Of a DNA stretch of 64,000 nucleotides, positions 53,921-61,810 are shown one piece after another (the stretch's first letter is position 1; each line of letters begins with the position of its first letter). The notes beneath the pieces are model-generated. The model did not search any database, was not told the origin of the DNA, and worked only from the letters and a program-made list of their open reading frames with translations. The stretch lies in NCBI RefSeq assembly GCF_002802875.1, contig NZ_PEBI01000004.1:309182-373181 (forward strand). Reading direction: 5' to 3'. Position numbers and translations under genes: made by a program. This DNA is from Bifidobacterium primatium. Lineage in GTDB: Bacteria > Actinomycetota > Actinomycetes > Actinomycetales > Bifidobacteriaceae.

Positions 53921-54202
53921 ATGGCATACAACAAGTCTGACCTGGTGTCCAAGATCGCTCAGAAGTCCAACCTGACCAAGGCCCAGTCCGAGGCAGCTGT
54001 GAACGCCTTCCAGGAAGTGCTCGTCGAGTCCCTGAAGTCCGGCGAAGGCCTGAAGCTCACCGGCGTCTTCTCCGCCGAGCGTGTGAAGCGCGCCGCCCGC
54101 ACCGGTCGTAACCCGCGCACGGGCGAGACCATCAAGATTCCGGCCGGCTACGGTGTGAAGCTCTCCGCCGGCTCCCTGCTGAAGAAGGCCGTCGCCGAGT
54201 AA
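53921..54202 (+). CDS. hup: DNA-binding protein HU
   Basis: 93 residues from ATG 53921 (MAYNKSDLVSKIAQKSNLTK), preceded by AGAAGGAAA. Nucleoid protein that bends and compacts DNA. Helical dimerisation part at 1-45, then the beta-arm RTGRNPRTGETIKIPAGYGV with the DNA-intercalating proline, ending GSLLKKAVAE. Length is exactly that of bacterial HU with no actinobacterial Lys-rich tail. A strong terminator follows. Confidence 0.98.
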   Translation: MAYNKSDLVSKIAQKSNLTKAQSEAAVNAFQEVLVESLKSGEGLKLTGVFSAERVKRAARTGRNPRTGETIKIPAGYGVKLSAGSLLKKAVAE

Positions 54203-54236
54203 GCATAAGCCGCCAGCAACGCGAAAAGACTTGTAG

Positions 54237-54275
54237 AAGAGCCCCGCAGCCATCATGGCTGCGGGGCTCTTTTTT
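54237..54275 (+). terminator. Rho-independent terminator of hup
   Basis: GAGCCCCGCAGCCA (54239-54252) pairs exactly with 54256-54269, loop of 3 nt, then TTTTTT. Textbook form; with AAAAAG... absent on the other side it is mainly plus-strand. Confidence 0.93.
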
Positions 54276-54316
54276 GCGTGCATCCCGTCCCGACCGCAAA
54301 CGACAACGACGATGCG

Positions 54317-55786
54317 TCACAGGGAACGCAACGTGTCGAGAACGGCGTCGTAGGCGTCGTCGGGCCTGGGATCGAACGGGTCGAGCATCTCGGCCTCGAG
54401 TTTCACCGGACCGATCAGCGACACATGCGTCCAGTCGCATGACCAGTGCGCATCGGTGCGCAGCGCCTCGCGCACGAACCGTCCGCGCAGGGCGGCACGG
54501 GTGTCGGCCGGCGGCTGCTCGACGGCCTGTTCGATGTGCGCCTCGTCGACCATGGTGCGGATGAAGCCGCCGCGTTCGAGCCGGGGGAAGATCGTGCCGT
54601 TGACGATGTCGTGGTAATCGAAGTCGATCTGCCTGATACGGGCGTCCGACAGATTCGGGTCGCGTCGTCTCATCGCCTGGATGAGCTGGAGCTTGGCCGC
54701 CCAGTCCACCCAGGAGGCCAGCCGCCGCCAGTCACCGGACTCGATGGCGTCCAGAGCCTGGCTCCATAATGCCATCGCCTGTTCGTAATCCGGCAGGATG
54801 GCGGCCATCGCGTCGGCGTGGCGGTCGATGAATCCGCTGACGATGTCGTGGTAGCGTCGCTGCATGGCGAGCGCATTGGTGGTCGAGCCGTCGGCGAGCG
54901 TCACCGGCGCCGTGCCGGTACGGTCGCGGCTGACCGCGCGGATGGCCTCGCTCGGGTCGGCGAGCGTCATCGACGCGCATTCGCTGACGGCGTCCTTTCG
55001 CCAGGCTTCCTCGATGACGCACAGCACCAGGTGGGTGATGGCCATCTTCATCCATGTCGCCGTCTGGGAGCGGTTCGAATCGCCGACGATCACATGCAGC
55101 CGGCGGAACAGGTCGGAGTCGGCGTGCGGTTCGTCGCGGGTGTTCACCATCGGTCGTGAACGTGTGGTGGAGCTGGAGACCGCATCGTCGAGGAATTCCG
55201 CACGTTGGGAGATCTCGAACCCGTCCTCGACGGTCGGATCGGCGGTGAACCGTCCGGCGCCGGTGAACAGCTGACGGGTGACGAGGAACGGCACCAGCTC
55301 GTGTTCGATGGCGCTGAGCGGCACCTGTCGACGCAGCAGGTAGTTCTCATGGCATCCGAAGGAGTGGCCGGCGGAGTCCACGTTGTTCTTGAACAGGTGG
55401 ATGCGGGCACGCTGCCCATAGCCTTCGTGCAGGCTCTCCTGCGCCTGCAGGGCGAGACGGCGCATCACCCGTTCGCCGGCGAGGTCCTGGGCCAGCGCGT
55501 CCATCGGACGGACGGCCTCGGCCGTGGCGTATTCGGGGTGGCTGCCCACATCGAGGTAGAGACGCGAGCCGTTCACCAGATACGTGTTGGTGGAGCGGGA
55601 GCGGGAGACCACGGGGCGGAACATCGTCATCGCCACCTGTCCGGGGTCCACGGGCCTGTCCGATTCGGTCACGGCGACGCCGTATTCGGTCTCCACGCCG
55701 AATATGCGGGCGAAATCGTGGGCGTGCTCCGCGCCGGCGTGGCCATGTTCGGCGCCGGTGTCACGGCTGTCGCGTAGCTGCGGCAC
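54317..55786 (-). CDS. pafA: Pup-protein ligase PafA
   Basis: 489 residues from GTG 55786, directly after the pup stop. It activates the C-terminal Glu of Pup with ATP and attaches it to target lysines. Glutamine-synthetase-like fold: IFGVETEYGVAV holds the magnesium-binding Glu and the catalytic Asp lies in LYLDVGSHPEYAT; FKNNVDSAGHSFGCHENYLL and RPMVNTRDEPHAD are also hallmarks. It ends the leftward pupylation operon. No prcBA genes lie between pup and pafA. Confidence 0.96.
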   Translation of the reverse strand: MPQLRDSRDTGAEHGHAGAEHAHDFARIFGVETEYGVAVTESDRPVDPGQVAMTMFRPVVSRSRSTNTYLVNGSRLYLDVGSHPEYATAEAVRPMDALAQDLAGERVMRRLALQAQESLHEGYGQRARIHLFKNNVDSAGHSFGCHENYLLRRQVPLSAIEHELVPFLVTRQLFTGAGRFTADPTVEDGFEISQRAEFLDDAVSSSTTRSRPMVNTRDEPHADSDLFRRLHVIVGDSNRSQTATWMKMAITHLVLCVIEEAWRKDAVSECASMTLADPSEAIRAVSRDRTGTAPVTLADGSTTNALAMQRRYHDIVSGFIDRHADAMAAILPDYEQAMALWSQALDAIESGDWRRLASWVDWAAKLQLIQAMRRRDPNLSDARIRQIDFDYHDIVNGTIFPRLERGGFIRTMVDEAHIEQAVEQPPADTRAALRGRFVREALRTDAHWSCDWTHVSLIGPVKLEAEMLDPFDPRPDDAYDAVLDTLRSL

Positions 55787-55984
55787 TCACTCGCCGCCTT
55801 TCTGCACGAAGCTGGACACGTACTCCTCGGCGTTGGTCTCCAGCGTGGATTCGATGTCGTCGAGCAGGGAATCCAGGCTCGACGCCTGCTCGGCGAAGTC
55901 GCCCTCCTGACGGGTGACGTCCTGCTGGTCCGTTTCCTGCTGGGTGAGGTCGGACGACTGTGCCGACCGCTGTTCCTGTGGCAT
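55787..55984 (-). CDS. pup: Prokaryotic ubiquitin-like protein Pup
   Basis: 65 residues from ATG 55984 (MPQEQRSAQSSD), preceded by AAGGAGC. Intrinsically disordered Gln/Asp/Glu-rich protein with the conserved C-terminal half LDSLLDDIESTLETNAEEYV ending FVQKGGE. The terminal residue is Glu, so it can be ligated directly; the Dop deamidation needed for Gln-ending Pup is unnecessary here. It is followed without gap by pafA. Confidence 0.97.
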   Translation of the reverse strand: MPQEQRSAQSSDLTQQETDQQDVTRQEGDFAEQASSLDSLLDDIESTLETNAEEYVSSFVQKGGE

Positions 55985-56062
55985 GATGCGACGCTCCTTT
56001 GTCTGGTCTGGTATCCGGTCCTGCATCCGGTTTATTCGATGCTTCGATTGCACGATAGCGCA

Positions 56063-56893
56063 TCACCGCAGGTATGGGCGCAGTTCGTCCATGATGGGTC
56101 CGTTCGACGCCACGACGTCGTTCGACGCGCCCCACATGATGTCGCTGCCGTCCCAGCGTTCGAGACGCCCCTGGGCCTCGCGCAGGATGACTGCGCCGGC
56201 CGATACCCCCGGCACGTCCCACGAATGCAGCGAGGGCTCGAAGTAGGCGTCGTAGGTGCCGTCGGCGACCTTGCACAGGTCCATGGAGACCGGTCCGACG
56301 CGCTTGATGTCGGCGGGCTTGCCGGCGAGCGCGGCGGCGGTGTTGAGCGCGCGCTTGGATTCGTCGGGGAAGTACGACATGCCGAAGCTCACCACGGACT
56401 CCTTGAGCGTCGCCGTGGTGGAGGGCATGATCTTCTCGCGCTTCTCCCCCAGCGCCGTGGAACGGATGCGGATGGCGCCGTAGCCTTTCGCCGCCATGTA
56501 GGTCAGTCCCTGGACCGGCGCGTGCACCACGCCGAGGATGGGCACGTTGGTACCGTCCTCGTCCACTTCGAACAGGGACACGGTGACCGTCCACTCCGGC
56601 ATGTTCCTCATGTAGTTGATGGCGCCGTCGATGCGGCCGATGCACCAGTACCGTTCACCGGGTTTGCGGTCGGAGCCGGCCTCCTCCCAGCATTCGTAGG
56701 GGTGGATGGCATTGATGCGTTCGTGGCAGAACCGCACCAGGCGATCGTCCACGGTGGTGTACTGGCGCTTGCGGGAACGGTCCTCGCGCGCGTCCTCTAT
56801 GAAATCATGGGGCTTCATCTGGTCCTGGTAGGCAAGGGTTCCGGCCTCGCTCACCACCGCGGAGACCTTCACCGCGAGTTCGCGCAAATCCAT
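56063..56893 (-). CDS. Inositol-monophosphatase-family protein with altered metal motif
   Basis: 276 residues; ATG follows GAGGAGC. The FIG/IMPase fold is visible: the first motif reads WCIGRIDGAINYMRN instead of WxIDPIDGTxNF, so the first metal-binding Asp is Gly, Pro is Arg and the Thr is Ala, while the second Asp remains. The second motif is kept (LHSWDVPGVSAGAVILREAQG). It may be a weak or non-catalytic phosphatase, or one with shifted chemistry. It lies between dop and pup, where proteasome-bearing actinobacteria have no such gene. Confidence 0.8.
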   Translation of the reverse strand: MDLRELAVKVSAVVSEAGTLAYQDQMKPHDFIEDAREDRSRKRQYTTVDDRLVRFCHERINAIHPYECWEEAGSDRKPGERYWCIGRIDGAINYMRNMPEWTVTVSLFEVDEDGTNVPILGVVHAPVQGLTYMAAKGYGAIRIRSTALGEKREKIMPSTTATLKESVVSFGMSYFPDESKRALNTAAALAGKPADIKRVGPVSMDLCKVADGTYDAYFEPSLHSWDVPGVSAGAVILREAQGRLERWDGSDIMWGASNDVVASNGPIMDELRPYLR

Positions 56894-56984
56894 GCAGTAT
56901 GCTCCTCGTTCGTATCGTCGGTTTCGTTCGTTCGTATCCGTGTCCGCGTATCGTGTTCCGTCTCCATGGTACGGGCCGCCGGCC

Positions 56985-58547
56985 TCATTCCAAACCGGCG
57001 ATCAGGTCGTCCACGCTGCGCGCGGATTCGAGCGCGACGCGATATCGGCCGGCCGCATGCCCGCACGGGTCGGCGATGTCGATGTCGTGCAGCGTGCCGT
57101 CGGCCGTACGCACGGTGACGCTTTTCCATGCGGCGGCGACCACGTCGTCGGGGAAGCGGTCGATGAGCGCGGCGCGGAACCATGCTCGCGTCTGTTCCGG
57201 CGGCGTGACGCCGGCCGACCGCACCGTCTCGTCGTCCGACAGGCTGCATGCGTGCGACCGCACGGCTTCGAAGACCGAGGCCCCGGGTTCCAGCGCGGCC
57301 CATGCGATGTCCATGGCGGCGAGCCGCGGATCGTCCCAATCCGTGCCGCGCTTGACGCGCAGGCGTTCCATCAGCTGCCATTTGAGCAGCCATTCCAGAC
57401 GGCTGGCGGCCGAGGCCATGCCCAGGCGTTCGGCATCGTCCGCATGGGCCACGCGGATCACGTCCTCCAGTGCGGTGCCCCACATGGCCATGATGCGCCT
57501 GGTGGGATCGTCGGGCCACAGCGGCTCGCCCTCGATGTCGGTGCCGTAGGCCGCGGCCGCCGCCTCGTATACGGCGGAGCGCAGCATCACCTGCATCTGC
57601 CATGCCGTTATGGAGCCGCCGTCCTCGAGCGCCAGTGGGGCGCGCAGCGTCAAATCGTGGGATACGGTGTGGATGGCGTCGACGGGGTCGGCGAGCGCGA
57701 GGCGTTTCAGCAGGCCGTCCAGGTCGTAGCCGACGGCCGGGGCCTGTTCGGCCAGCCACGCCAGCATGCTGGTCGTGCCGAGTTTGAGCGCGTCGGGCAC
57801 GTCCATGCGGTTGGCGTCGCCGACGATCACATGCAGACGGCGGTATTCGTCGGTGCTGTGCGATTCGTCGCGGGTGTTGACGATCGGCCGGTCGAACGTG
57901 GTCTGCAGTCCCACTCTGGCGTGCATGTAGTCGGCGCGCTGGCTGAGCTGGAATCCCGCGGTCTCGCTGCGTTCTCCCAGTCCCACTCTGCCGGAGCCGC
58001 AGTAAATCTGCCGGGTGACAAAGTGCGCCGTCATCAGCGCCGAGAGGGTGTCGAACGGCACGGCCCGTGAGATCTGGTAGCTTTCGTGCGATCCCCAGCT
58101 GGCGCCCTTGCCGTCCACGTTGTTGCGGTACAGCATGATGCGTTTGCCGGTGGTGGCGCTGGCCTTGCGGGCCGCCTGCGCCATGAGCAGGTCGCCGGCG
58201 TGGTCGTAGCGCACGGCTTCGAACGGATCGCAGGTCTCGGGAGACGAGTATTCGGGGTGCGCGTGGTCGACGTAGATGCGGCCGCCGTTCGGAGCGATGG
58301 TGTTGGTGATCTGCAGCTGCGGCGCGTCGGTGAGCATGTCGGGACGCGCGGCGGCGCGTTCGAGCCGGTATCCGCGCGCGTCGTTGACGGGGTCCTCGGG
58401 ACGGTAGTCCCAGCGGATGTGCCGCGTCCGCTCGTCGGCGGCGTCGGCCACGACGTCGAACGACAACTGCACCGGGTTGGCGCGGGGGTCGGCCCTGTCG
58501 ACGACGGCGTATTCGGTTTCGGTGCCCATTGGTCGAAGAACGCTCAT
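56985..58547 (-). CDS. dop: Depupylase/deamidase Dop
   Basis: 520 residues from ATG 58547 (MSVLRPMGTETEYAVV), preceded by AAAGAGG; the longer frame upstream is spurious. Paralog of PafA that removes Pup from targets. MGTETEYAV carries the metal-binding Glu, YVDHAHPEYSSPE the catalytic Asp region with the Dop-type spacing, RNNVDGKGASWGSHESYQ and RPIVNTRDESHS are conserved. The Dop-specific loop after YAVV (DRADPRANPVQLSFDVV, in part) distinguishes it from PafA. Second in the arc-dop unit. Confidence 0.95.
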   Translation of the reverse strand: MSVLRPMGTETEYAVVDRADPRANPVQLSFDVVADAADERTRHIRWDYRPEDPVNDARGYRLERAAARPDMLTDAPQLQITNTIAPNGGRIYVDHAHPEYSSPETCDPFEAVRYDHAGDLLMAQAARKASATTGKRIMLYRNNVDGKGASWGSHESYQISRAVPFDTLSALMTAHFVTRQIYCGSGRVGLGERSETAGFQLSQRADYMHARVGLQTTFDRPIVNTRDESHSTDEYRRLHVIVGDANRMDVPDALKLGTTSMLAWLAEQAPAVGYDLDGLLKRLALADPVDAIHTVSHDLTLRAPLALEDGGSITAWQMQVMLRSAVYEAAAAAYGTDIEGEPLWPDDPTRRIMAMWGTALEDVIRVAHADDAERLGMASAASRLEWLLKWQLMERLRVKRGTDWDDPRLAAMDIAWAALEPGASVFEAVRSHACSLSDDETVRSAGVTPPEQTRAWFRAALIDRFPDDVVAAAWKSVTVRTADGTLHDIDIADPCGHAAGRYRVALESARSVDDLIAGLE

Positions 58548-58612
58548 ATAGTCAAACCTCTTTAGTCGAAAGCATTTCGTCGGTCTTGTCGGCGCGATGC
58601 CGGGCCGCCGGC

Positions 58613-60208
58613 CTACCGGCGTCGGGCCGGCACCACGGCGGTGGCTCGGTTCACGTCGATGCCGTTGAGCATGGTCCACTGCCTCGGATTCGCTCCGGTG
58701 ATGGAGTCCATGGATTCGCGGCATTCCTCGTCGACGGCGCGGCCGAGCGCCGTCGCGTCGAGTTCGGCCTCGCGACCGGAGACCAGCGACGACTTGACCG
58801 CGGCGGTCTTCGCCCGGTCGACGATGTTCTTCAGCATCGCGCCGGAGATCAGGTCGCCGAAGTACACGCCCGTCCATTCGCCGTGGTCGTCCTCGACGTC
58901 GCATACGTGCCGGCTGTCGTCACGGCGGAAGATGTCGCCCACCATCACGGCGATCAGATCGTCGGCGGTCGTGCCCGCGGCCAGCGGCAGGTCGTCGGTC
59001 AGGTAGTGCCGCAGGATCGACGCGGCCTGTGTTCGGCCCGGACGGTCGATGCGAATCTTCACGTCGAGCCTTCCCGGCCGCAGCACGGCGGGATCGATCA
59101 TGTCGACGCGGTTGGATGCGCCGATGACCATCACGTTGTGCAGGGTCTCGATGCCGTCGAGTTCGGCGAGGAACTGCGGCACTATCGTCGTCTCCACGTC
59201 GGAGGAGACGCCCGAGCCTCGCGTGCGCAGCAGTGAGTCCATCTCGTCGATGAACACGATGACCGGCACGCCGCTTGCGGCGCGTTTGCGCGCCCGGTCG
59301 AAGATGGAGCGGATGATGCGTTCGGATTCGCCGACGAACTTGCTGAGGATCTCCGGTCCCTTGACCGAAAGGAACACGCCGGCCTCAGAACCGCTGCCCC
59401 GGGCGAGGGAATTCGCCACGGCCTTGGCGATCAGCGTCTTACCGTTGCCGGGAGGACCATACAGCAGCACGCCCCGCGGCGGGTTCAGATCGTAGCGTTC
59501 GAACAGGTCGCGATGCAGGAACGGCAGTTCCACGGCGTCGCGGATCTGGTCGATCTGCGCGTCGAGTCCGCCGATGTCGGCGAAGGAGACATCCGGCACC
59601 TCCTCGAGCACGAGGTCGCGTTCGTCCTGCCTGGGCAGCGATTCGACGGCTATGGTGCCGGAGGGGTCGGTCAGCAGACGGTCACCACGCTCCAGGTCGG
59701 CGTTCGTCAATGCTCCGGCCCGTATGACCACGCTGGCCTGGCCGTTCTGGTCGCACACCACGAGACGGCCTGACGGCAGGATCTCCGTCAGCGTGCGCAC
59801 GGTGCCGGCGAGGGCCACATCACGTGTGGCGACGATCACCATGTTCTCGTTGAGCAGCACCGTCTGCCCGCAGGAGAGCCGATCGACGTTCACCAGGCCG
59901 GAGACCGGCACGACCATGCGGCGCGAGCCCATCACCACCTCTGCGGCGGCGTGCCGCACGCCGTCGTCGTCGACACGGCTGGAGTCGACGCGGACGAACA
60001 CGGCGAAGTTCTCGGGCGGCTGGGCGAGGCTCACCAGCTGGGATTTCGCCTGCCTCAGCTCCTTGCCGGCGCGGTTCAGCGCCTGGGCGAGCGCATGGTT
60101 CTTCGCCTGCAGCACGTCGGCATGCTCGGCCATCCGCCGGTACCGCTGTTCCAGTCCTTCGTCGTCGTGCTCCCCCGCCGACGTCCGCTCCGCCGTTGCG
60201 TCAGTCAT
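58613..60208 (-). CDS. arc: Proteasome-type AAA ATPase ARC (Mpa homolog)
   Basis: 531 residues. N-terminal coiled coil (about 18-65) for binding Pup, then tandem OB folds (about 75-200), AAA core with Walker A GPPGNGKT, Walker B VIVFIDEMDSLL and arginine fingers in RPGRLDVKIRIDRPGR. The C terminus ends VVPARRR and lacks the QYL/HbYX motif that docks on 20S proteasomes, fitting the absence of prcBA nearby. Start overlaps the dedA stop by 4 bp. It probably unfolds pupylated proteins without proteasomal degradation or hands them to another partner. Confidence 0.95.
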   Translation of the reverse strand: MTDATAERTSAGEHDDEGLEQRYRRMAEHADVLQAKNHALAQALNRAGKELRQAKSQLVSLAQPPENFAVFVRVDSSRVDDDGVRHAAAEVVMGSRRMVVPVSGLVNVDRLSCGQTVLLNENMVIVATRDVALAGTVRTLTEILPSGRLVVCDQNGQASVVIRAGALTNADLERGDRLLTDPSGTIAVESLPRQDERDLVLEEVPDVSFADIGGLDAQIDQIRDAVELPFLHRDLFERYDLNPPRGVLLYGPPGNGKTLIAKAVANSLARGSGSEAGVFLSVKGPEILSKFVGESERIIRSIFDRARKRAASGVPVIVFIDEMDSLLRTRGSGVSSDVETTIVPQFLAELDGIETLHNVMVIGASNRVDMIDPAVLRPGRLDVKIRIDRPGRTQAASILRHYLTDDLPLAAGTTADDLIAVMVGDIFRRDDSRHVCDVEDDHGEWTGVYFGDLISGAMLKNIVDRAKTAAVKSSLVSGREAELDATALGRAVDEECRESMDSITGANPRQWTMLNGIDVNRATAVVPARRR

Positions 60209-60903
60209 CTGTCGCCGCCTTTCCGCGCGTTTCCTATCAGATTATGCACCCATCGCACCAGCAGCGCCACCACGACGAGCGCCGCCACGACGACGACCAC
60301 GTCCTCGAACACGCCGAGCGCCCCGAGCATGGAGCACCAGTTCTCGCCCAGCAGGTATCCGGAGCCGATGAGTATGGTGTTCCACACCGACGAGCCCAGC
60401 AGCGTCCAGCCTGTGAACCGCGCGAAGTTCATGGCGTTGAATCCTGCGGGGATGGAGATCAGCGAGCGCACCACGGGGATCACACGGCCGATGAGCACCG
60501 ACCAGGAGCCGAATCTGGCGAACCAGCGGTCGGCCTTCTCGATGTCGGCGCGTGAGACGCCGGGGATGCGGTCGGCGATCGCCAGCAGTCGTTCGAGACC
60601 TATCCATCGTGAGACCCCGTACAACACCCATGCGCCGGCCAGCGAGCCGATGGTCGCCCAGATGATGGCCTCCAGCAGCGACAGCCGACCGGTGGATGCG
60701 GTGAATCCGGCCAACGGCAGGATGATCTCGCTGGGAATCGGGGGAAACACGGATTCCAATGCGATGGCCAGTCCGACGCCGGGGCCGCCGAGCACGGACA
60801 TCAGGGAGACCAGCCAGTCCGTCATGGCGCCGACGAGACCGGGCTGGGCGGAGGGGCACACCGGGGCCGCTGCGGCCGCGGTGACGGTATTCGCGAATGT
60901 CAT
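60205..60903 (-). CDS. DedA-family (SNARE-associated/VTT) membrane protein
   Basis: 232 residues. The family pattern is clear: ALESVFPPIPSEIILPLAGF, GSLAGAWVLYGVSRWIG, then FARFGSWSVLIGRVIPVVRSLISIPAG (conserved Arg residues needed in DedA proteins) and several membrane helices to the C terminus. Members move undecaprenyl or phospholipids across the membrane. It heads the leftward operon and overlaps arc by 4 bp. A ribosome binding site GGAAGAA precedes the ATG. Confidence 0.93.
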   Translation of the reverse strand: MTFANTVTAAAAAPVCPSAQPGLVGAMTDWLVSLMSVLGGPGVGLAIALESVFPPIPSEIILPLAGFTASTGRLSLLEAIIWATIGSLAGAWVLYGVSRWIGLERLLAIADRIPGVSRADIEKADRWFARFGSWSVLIGRVIPVVRSLISIPAGFNAMNFARFTGWTLLGSSVWNTILIGSGYLLGENWCSMLGALGVFEDVVVVVAALVVVALLVRWVHNLIGNARKGGDR

Positions 60904-61050
60904 GGTTCATGATTCTTCCAGCATCGGCGCGCCATGGCCGGCTTCGGTGTCCGCCGCACACACAATCTTTCAATCTTCCCGCCGGCTTCCCCGGTTCCCC
61001 CGTCGTCCCCACGCCGGCCGTCCCCACGTCGCCTTTGTCCAACGCCGACC

Positions 61051-61056
61051 GACAAT
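61051..61056 (+). promoter_or_regulatory. -10 box (GACAAT) 7 nt before the serB ATG
   Basis: GACAAT, AAGAAGA, ATG at 61064. The purine-rich 7 nt could act as a weak ribosome binding site, but distance to the -10 fits leaderless transcription. Confidence 0.5.
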
Positions 61057-61063
61057 AAGAAGA

Positions 61064-61741
61064 ATGTGCGCACAAGTTTTCTCTCATTCTGACGTCTCCG
61101 CCGAACAGGACCGTCGACTCGTCGTCATGGACGTGGACTCCACGCTGATCGACGAGGAGGTCATCGACATGCTCGGCGAGGAGGCCGGCATCGGCGAGCG
61201 CGTGGCCGCCATCACCGAACGTGCCATGCGCGGCGAACTGGACTTCGACGCGGCGCTGCACGAACGCGTGGCCCTGCTCGAGGGCATGGATGCGTCGGTG
61301 CTGGACACGGTCTACGACCGCTGCCATTTCACCCGCGGCGCGCTCGACCTCGTCCGCACCTGCCATGAACGCGGCTGGAAGGTCGGCGTGGTCTCCGGCG
61401 GCTTCCATGAGATCGCCGACCGGCTCGTCGCCGACGCCGGCATCGACTTCTGCACCGCGAACAGCCTGGAGATCCACGACGGCGTGCTGACCGGACGTCT
61501 GGTCGGCGACATCGTCACCAAGCAGACCAAGCTCCACTCCCTGCGTCTGTGGGCCGAACGCATGGGCATCGACATGGCGCACACCGTCGCCATCGGCGAC
61601 GGCGCCAACGACATCCCCATGATCCAGGCCGCCGGCGTCGGCATCGCGTTCTGCGCCAAGCCGAAGACGCAGCAGGCCGCCCCCCATGTGCTCAACGAGC
61701 GCGACCTGATGCGCGTCTTCGACATCGTCGACGAGCAGTAG
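61064..61741 (+). CDS. serB: Phosphoserine phosphatase
   Basis: 225 residues from ATG 61064. HAD-superfamily enzyme that makes serine from phosphoserine. Motif I VVMDVDSTLIDEE with nucleophile and acid Asp; motif II VVSGGFHEIAD; motif III Lys in TKQTKL; motif IV AIGDGANDIPM. It lacks the N-terminal ACT domain of some relatives. The much longer frame upstream in this phase crosses the dedA gene antisense and is rejected. A terminator hairpin follows. Confidence 0.95.
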   Translation: MCAQVFSHSDVSAEQDRRLVVMDVDSTLIDEEVIDMLGEEAGIGERVAAITERAMRGELDFDAALHERVALLEGMDASVLDTVYDRCHFTRGALDLVRTCHERGWKVGVVSGGFHEIADRLVADAGIDFCTANSLEIHDGVLTGRLVGDIVTKQTKLHSLRLWAERMGIDMAHTVAIGDGANDIPMIQAAGVGIAFCAKPKTQQAAPHVLNERDLMRVFDIVDEQ

Positions 61742-61759
61742 TCCTCCCGGCCTCCCATG

Positions 61760-61794
61760 GCCTCTGCGACGACGGTCGGCGTTGTCGCAGAGGC
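61760..61794 (+). terminator. Hairpin after serB
   Basis: 61760-61773 (GCCTCTGCGACGAC) pairs with 61781-61794 over 14 bp with one G:U; loop GGTCGGC. No U-tract; it lies 17 bp before the trkH start codon. Confidence 0.65.
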
Positions 61795-61810
61795 GAGATA
61801 GCGTATCGAC

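Noticed and set aside
60205..60208. Frameshift between dedA and arc
   Set aside because: The 4-bp overlap is an ordinary ATGA-type coupling; both proteins are complete.
59951..61063. Extension of serB across dedA and arc
   Set aside because: Antisense to two clear genes; the SerB fold begins at 61064 behind a -10 box.
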